From Paludibacteraceae bacterium (GTDB taxonomy: Bacteria; Bacteroidota; Bacteroidia; Bacteroidales; Paludibacteraceae), in contig JAGCMZ010000238.1 of assembly GCA_017646225.1 (NCBI GenBank), positions 1-9,993 of the forward strand: a stretch of 9,993 nt of DNA, in the 5' to 3' direction. A program made the translations under genes and the position numbers. Shown here one piece after another: positions 7,095-9,993 of the stretch (position 1 is the first letter of the stretch; each line of letters opens with the position of its first letter). The notes beneath the pieces were generated by a model. It was given only the letters and a program-made list of their open reading frames with translations. It did not search any database and was not told the DNA's origin.

Positions 7095-7102
7095 TATATT
7101 TG
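7095..7102 (+). promoter_or_regulatory. -7 box for the coiled-coil/zapA-like operon
   Basis: TATATTTG is an exact TAnnTTTG match, 24 bases before the GTG start at 7127 and downstream of the rplS terminator. A weak TTTTC at 7071-7075 stands roughly where a -33 element would be. Confidence 0.6.
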
Positions 7103-7126
7103 TAAAAATTTTACATCAGTGTATAA

Positions 7127-7417
7127 GTGATTAACACGGGTTTCTTACAACAGTTAGAGCTGAAAATAAACGAGCTTTTGCAACACAACAAAAAGCAACA
7201 AGCTACTATTCAGCAATTAAACACAGAAATTGAAGTAATGAAACGACAGTTGACCGAAGCCCATGTTAACCTGGTAGAATTGCAAAAAAAGTACGACAAC
7301 TTACTCATAGCTCAAACTATTGTTAAAGCCGAAAAGGACGACATTAAACGAGCCAAAGCCAAGTTGACAAGATTATTAGAAACCATAGATCGTTGTATCG
7401 GACAGTTAAATGCTTGA
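7127..7417 (+). CDS. Small coiled-coil protein upstream of zapA, possible divisome partner
   Basis: This 96-residue protein looks almost wholly helical, with heptad-like spacing from about residue 7 to 70 (for example ELKINELLQHNKKQQATIQQL), then a conserved-looking tail AKLTRLLETIDRCIGQLNA. No catalytic or DNA-binding motif and no signal peptide is seen, so it should be cytoplasmic. The start is GTG at 7127; a TAA lies directly upstream in frame, so no earlier start is possible. Its stop overlaps the zapA-like start by eight bases, implying coupled synthesis. Comparable small coiled-coil genes precede zapA in Bacteroidales to my recollection. A role like that of ZapB, the coiled-coil partner of ZapA in E. 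coli, is an inference from context and shape, not from homology. Confidence 0.75.
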   Translation: MINTGFLQQLELKINELLQHNKKQQATIQQLNTEIEVMKRQLTEAHVNLVELQKKYDNLLIAQTIVKAEKDDIKRAKAKLTRLLETIDRCIGQLNA

Positions 7418-7757
7418 GACCCGTATGGAGAAAGATGCCATCAACCCCAAATTACAACATTTAAGGGGTAGCATAGAAGACGCTCTCACCATCAATTTAC
7501 ACATTCTGGGTCAAACCATGAACTTAACCATTGAACGTCGTGAAGAGGAACTGTATCGAAAAGCAGAGCGACTCATTAACCTACGATACAACATGTACGC
7601 TAGCCTATATGCCGAATCGCGCGATAACAACCGATTCGCTGCCATGACCCTGTTAGACATCGCGCTCATGGCACAAAAAGCAGAGTACATCCAATCGGAC
7701 GTCGTTTCGAAACTACTTGAATTGGGCAACAAAATAACATCCGATATAGCGGAGTAA
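7410..7757 (+). CDS. zapA: ZapA-like cell division protein
   Basis: The 115-residue protein has the ZapA layout: a short beta segment ALTINLHILGQTMNLTIERREEELYRKAERLINLRYNMY at about residues 25-63, then a long helix suited to dimer and tetramer formation. The pattern of a hydrophobic strand, a second strand ending in E-E-E-L, and R-A-E-R-L-I-N is typical of Bacteroidetes ZapA. The family binds and bundles FtsZ filaments at mid-cell. Its length is close to that of E. coli ZapA. ATG at 7410, overlapping the upstream gene, is taken as the start; ATG at 7425 (MEKDAIN) would also fit and would leave seven bases between the genes. Adjacency to rny is a familiar Bacteroidetes order. Confidence 0.82.
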   Translation: MLETRMEKDAINPKLQHLRGSIEDALTINLHILGQTMNLTIERREEELYRKAERLINLRYNMYASLYAESRDNNRFAAMTLLDIALMAQKAEYIQSDVVSKLLELGNKITSDIAE

Positions 7758-7764
7758 CCCTTTC

Positions 7765-7780
7765 CAGGTGATTTAACCTG
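7765..7780 (+). other. Small hairpin after the zapA-like gene
   Basis: CAGGT (7765-7769) pairs perfectly with ACCTG (7776-7780) around the loop GATTTA, seven bases after the stop. There is no U-tract directly after it. It may be an mRNA 3' structure or part of a larger fold with the rny upstream region. Confidence 0.4.
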
Positions 7781-7797
7781 TATTCGTATACCTTTTT

Positions 7798-7850
7798 TGC
7801 AATTTTCTAAGGACCTTACACTGCCAAGGAAGATTGCATTTTTTATTTTA
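7798..7850 (+). terminator. Probable intrinsic terminator between the zapA-like gene and rny
   Basis: TGCAATTTTCT (7798-7808) pairs with GGAAGATTGCA (7828-7838) over 11 positions including two G-U pairs; past two A-A mismatches GG and CC extend it (7811-7812 with 7824-7825). The hairpin is followed by TTTTTTATTTTA. This is the form of an intrinsic terminator, so rny would need its own promoter; TACCTTTT at 7789-7796 is only a one-mismatch candidate and overlaps the terminator upstream arm region. Confidence 0.6.
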
Positions 7851-7871
7851 TTCACTTATAAATTCATTACT

Positions 7872-9401
7872 ATGAACATATTATTTTACGCATTAGCTTC
7901 GGCGGGAGGCGCCTTGATAGCAGTGATTATACTGCTGCTGACGCAACACCTAAGAGGCAAAAGCATGATTAAAACGGCAAAAGCCGAAGGAGAGGCCATT
8001 AAAAAGGCCAAACTGGTTGAAGTAAAAGAAAAATACTTACAACTAAAAACCGAATTTGACAAACAATCGAACGCACGTAATGCTAAATTACAATCGCTAG
8101 AAGCCAAATTAAACCAACGCGAAAAACAACTACAAGGTCAAGAAGACTTTTTGGTAAAAAAAGAAACCGAATTGGATCAATTGCGTAGCAACTATGAAAG
8201 CCAAAAAGACGTTGTAGAAAAGAAAGAACAAGAATTGGATCGCTTGCATCATCAAGCCATCGAAAAATTGGAAACCATTGCTGGTTTATCGGCCGAAGAA
8301 GCTAAAAATCAAATGATTGAATCGTTGAAAGACGAAGCCAAAACAGCGGCTATGTCGTACGTAAACGAAATCATGGAAGAGGCGCGCATGAACGCCAACA
8401 AAGAGGCGAAAAAGATTGTTATCAACTCTATTCAACGTGTAGCCAGCGAAGCTGCTATCGAAAATGCAGTAACCGTATTCCACATTGAATCGGACGAAAT
8501 GAAAGGCCGCATCATTGGTCGTGAAGGTCGTAACATTCGTGCATTAGAAGCGGCAACGGGTGTTGAAAGTGTGGTAGACGATACCCCAGAAGCCATCGTG
8601 CTTTCGGCATTCGACCCTGTTCGTAGAGAAATTGCTCGTTTGTCGCTACACCAATTGGTACAAGACGGTCGTATCCACCCTGCTCGTATCGAAGAGGTAG
8701 TGGCCAAAGTAACCAAACAAATTGAAGAAGAAATTGTAGAAATTGGTAAACGTACCACCATCGACTTGGGTATTCACGGTTTACATCCCGAATTGGTTCG
8801 CCTAATTGGCAAAATGAAATATCGCTCGTCGTACGGTCAAAATCTATTGCAACACGCACGCGAAACTGCCAACCTTTGTGCCGTTATGGCATCGGAATTG
8901 GGCTTGAATCCTAAAAAAGCACGCCGCGCTGGTTTGTTGCACGATATTGGTAAAGTTGCCGACGAAGAACCCGAACTACCACACGCACTTTTGGGTATGA
9001 AAATTGCCCAACGTTGTGGCGAAAAACCCGATATTTGCAATGCCATTGGTTCGCACCACGAAGAAACCGAAATGCAATCGCTTATTGCACCCATTGTGCA
9101 AGCGTGCGATGCTATTTCTGGTGCTCGTCCAGGTGCACGTCGCGAAATTGTAGAAGCATACATCAAACGCTTGAACGACCTTGAAAACTTGGCCATGAGT
9201 TTCCCTGGTGTACAAAAAACCTTTGCTATCCAAGCAGGTCGTGAGTTGCGCGTTATTGTAGGTGCCGACAAGATTAGCGACAAAGATACCGAACTATTAT
9301 CGGGAAAAATTGCACAAAAAATCCAAGACGAAATGACCTATCCCGGACAGGTTAAAATTACCGTTATCCGCGAAGTTCGTTCCGTTGCGGTAGCGAAATA
9401 A
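7872..9401 (+). CDS. rny: Ribonuclease Y (membrane-anchored endoribonuclease)
   Basis: Starting at ATG 7872 the protein has 509 residues and the standard RNase Y order: an N-terminal membrane helix (about 3-24), a long charged coiled coil (about 30-195), a KH RNA-binding domain with [11 protein letters not shown] (214-224), and an HD domain with His328 (LLQHARE), LLHDIGK containing His357-Asp358, and GSHHEE (393-398). It initiates mRNA decay at the inner face of the membrane in many bacteria and may scaffold degradation complexes. The frame is open further upstream to a TTG at 7797, but those 25 residues are encoded by the preceding terminator hairpin and would displace the N-terminal anchor, so ATG 7872 is chosen. 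All HD metal-binding residues I can locate are present. Confidence 0.97.
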   Translation: MNILFYALASAGGALIAVIILLLTQHLRGKSMIKTAKAEGEAIKKAKLVEVKEKYLQLKTEFDKQSNARNAKLQSLEAKLNQREKQLQGQEDFLVKKETELDQLRSNYESQKDVVEKKEQELDRLHHQAIEKLETIAGLSAEEAKNQMIESLKDEAKTAAMSYVNEIMEEARMNANKEAKKIVINSIQRVASEAAIENAVTVFHIESDEMKGRIIGREGRNIRALEAATGVESVVDDTPEAIVLSAFDPVRREIARLSLHQLVQDGRIHPARIEEVVAKVTKQIEEEIVEIGKRTTIDLGIHGLHPELVRLIGKMKYRSSYGQNLLQHARETANLCAVMASELGLNPKKARRAGLLHDIGKVADEEPELPHALLGMKIAQRCGEKPDICNAIGSHHEETEMQSLIAPIVQACDAISGARPGARREIVEAYIKRLNDLENLAMSFPGVQKTFAIQAGRELRVIVGADKISDKDTELLSGKIAQKIQDEMTYPGQVKITVIREVRSVAVAK

Positions 9402-9415
9402 GTCGCTATAGCGAC
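9402..9415. repeat. 14-bp perfect palindrome at the rny stop codon
   Basis: GTCGCTATAGCGAC is its own reverse complement and begins at the base after the rny TAA. As RNA it could form only a minimal-loop hairpin, so it may rather be a DNA protein-binding site or a relic of a hairpin repeat. Confidence 0.7.
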
Positions 9416-9446
9416 GACTAATCGGCCAATCGACTAATCGGCCAAT
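9415..9446. repeat. Two tandem copies of a 16-bp unit
   Basis: CGACTAATCGGCCAAT occurs twice without a gap (9415-9430 and 9431-9446) and is followed by a partial third start, CGA. The copies are identical, which suggests recent duplication by replication slippage. Confidence 0.9.
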
Positions 9447-9456
9447 CGAAAAAGTC

Positions 9457-9488
9457 GATTCACCGATTCACCGATTCACCGATTCACC
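9457..9488. repeat. Four tandem copies of an 8-bp unit
   Basis: GATTCACC is repeated four times exactly (9457-9488). Short identical tandem units like these usually vary in number between strains. The array lies about 30 bases upstream of the tmRNA gene, where promoter elements would be expected. Confidence 0.93.
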
Positions 9489-9512
9489 AACGTTTTGCTT
9501 ATGCAAAACGTT
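9489..9512 (+). terminator. Hairpin between rny and ssrA
   Basis: AACGTTTTGC (9489-9498) pairs perfectly with GCAAAACGTT (9503-9512) around the loop TTAT. Only a few T follow before the tmRNA 5' end at 9518, so it is either a weak terminator for rny or a structure in a tmRNA precursor that could mark processing. Confidence 0.5.
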
Positions 9513-9517
9513 TAACT

Positions 9518-9912
9518 GGGGCTGACTGGCTTTGACAGCGAGATGAACTGGTATGTAAGCATGCAGAGCGTTGTAAGGGGGCTCTATAATCTGAACTTTC
9601 AAACTATAACTGGCAATAACAATTATGCTCTTGCTGCTTGATCGAATAATAGTAGATTAGCTTTATCTTGGCACAAGGTGCTAAGACAAGACATCTCCCA
9701 AACGCCGTTGTTTCGAGGCTGTTTGACACGGAGGTGCGGATAAATCGAAACTGGTTTGCCTTGGCTTCGCAGGGCAAATAAGATTTTAGAAGATAAGCCG
9801 ATTGGTTGGTGGCCTTGGTCTTGCCGTCGGACGAAAATCAAAGGCAAGGATAAGCATGTAGAAAGCGTATTATTTCCTCGTTTGGACGAGGGTTCAATCC
9901 CCTCCAGCTCCA
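9518..9912 (+). ncRNA. ssrA: Transfer-messenger RNA (tmRNA)
   Basis: The 5' end GGGGCTGACTGGCTTTGACAG and the 3' end with T-arm GAGGG-TTCAATC-CCCTC (9888-9904) are diagnostic of tmRNA. The acceptor stem forms between GGGGCTG (9518-9524) and CAGCTCC (9905-9911) with one G-U pair; A9912 is the discriminator. CCA is not encoded (the DNA continues CAAAA), so it must be added after transcription. The RNA of about 395 bases rescues stalled ribosomes with SmpB, adding a proteolysis tag. The tag frame ends at TGA 9639-9641. Between the tag and the T-arm lie the G/C-containing helices expected of the pseudoknot region. No consensus promoter is seen directly upstream. An antisense reading frame over 9623-9913 is a known kind of false gene call across tmRNA. 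Confidence 0.98.
9612..9641 (+). other. tmRNA tag-peptide reading frame, GNNNYALAA
   Basis: From GGC at 9612 the frame reads G-N-N-N-Y-A-L-A-A and stops at TGA 9639-9641. The YALAA end is the degradation signal recognised by ClpXP-type proteases. The resume codon is assigned as GGC because Bacteroidetes tags commonly begin with Gly; that exact boundary is inferred. Confidence 0.85.
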
Positions 9913-9958
9913 CAAAAAACGCGTCACTTAGGTGACGCTTTTTGTTTTTTGTGGAGCT
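9906..9958. repeat. ssrA: Inverted repeat joining the tmRNA 3' end to downstream sequence
   Basis: AGCTCCACAAAAAAC (9906-9920) is the exact reverse complement of GTTTTTTGTGGAGCT (9944-9958). The left arm includes seven bases of the mature tmRNA, six of them in the acceptor stem. The terminator hairpin lies between the arms. Confidence 0.85.
9914..9950. terminator. Intrinsic terminator of ssrA
   Basis: GCGTCAC (9921-9927) pairs with GTGACGC (9932-9938) around the loop TTAG, with an A-run before and TTTTTGTTTTTT after. It begins right after the mature tmRNA 3' end and could also act on the opposite strand. Confidence 0.88.
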
Positions 9959-9975
9959 TATCCATTTATTTATTA

Positions 9976-9990
9976 CGCTACTCCGTAGCG
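9976..9990. repeat. Small hairpin at the window edge
   Basis: CGCTAC (9976-9981) pairs with GTAGCG (9985-9990) around TCC, followed by GCG at the window end. It may be the start of a longer repeat or of a terminator for a gene beyond the window. Confidence 0.4.
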
Positions 9991-9993
9991 GCG

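Noticed and set aside
7797..7871. N-terminal extension of RNase Y from a TTG codon
   Set aside because: The extra 25 residues are encoded by a terminator hairpin and U-tract; ATG 7872 begins the normal RNase Y membrane anchor.
9457..9488. CRISPR-like array
   Set aside because: The 8-bp units are contiguous with no spacers, so this is a simple tandem repeat.
9623..9913. A 96-codon open frame on the minus strand
   Set aside because: It runs antisense through the tmRNA, including the T-arm; protein-like calls of this kind are a known artefact over tmRNA genes.
9906..9958. Attachment site of an integrated element at the ssrA 3' end
   Set aside because: tmRNA 3' ends are frequent integration sites, but the repeat here is inverted rather than direct, only 15 bp, and no integrase gene is in the window.

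Overview
The window reads as ordinary core chromosome of a Bacteroidetes bacterium, most likely order Bacteroidales. The grounds are TAnnTTTG-type -7 promoter boxes upstream of several genes, start codons with A/T-rich upstream sequence and no clear Shine-Dalgarno, a zapA-rny-ssrA order, a tmRNA tag ending in YALAA, and family-typical versions of EngB, L19, ZapA and RNase Y. No phage, insertion sequence, CRISPR array or defence cassette is visible.

Layout: (1) 1-752, the C-terminal end of a membrane protein (probably a sodium:solute symporter) overlapping engB, the ribosome-assembly GTPase. (2) 846-2279, a sugar-type MFS/GPH transporter with its own promoter; it converges on (3) 2388-3182 (minus strand), an ScpB-type methylmalonyl-CoA decarboxylase, with two strong hairpins between them that can terminate in both directions. 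(4) 3264-4049 (minus strand), an exported DNA/RNA non-specific endonuclease, divergent from (5) 4106-6523 (plus strand), an apparent operon of a membrane-anchored M23 endopeptidase, a short MerR-type regulator and a PhoA-type alkaline phosphatase. (6) 6652-7002, ribosomal protein L19, preceded by a leader that can fold into a pseudoknot and followed by a clear terminator. (7) 7127-7757, a small coiled-coil protein overlapping a ZapA-like division protein. (8) 7872-9401, RNase Y. (9) 9402-9517, a repeat-rich spacer. (10) 9518-9912, tmRNA (ssrA), followed by a terminator embedded in a longer inverted repeat.

The genes are mainly housekeeping: ribosome assembly and rescue (EngB, L19, tmRNA), RNA turnover (RNase Y), division and wall remodelling (ZapA-like pair, M23 peptidase), nutrient scavenging in the envelope (nuclease plus phosphatase could together release phosphate from nucleic acids) and carbon metabolism (sugar uptake, propionyl-CoA formation). 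The parts most worth a second look are non-coding: the rplS leader, the zapA-rny spacer, the tandem repeats between rny and ssrA, and the inverted repeat that includes the tmRNA 3' end. I found no convincing new multi-gene system.
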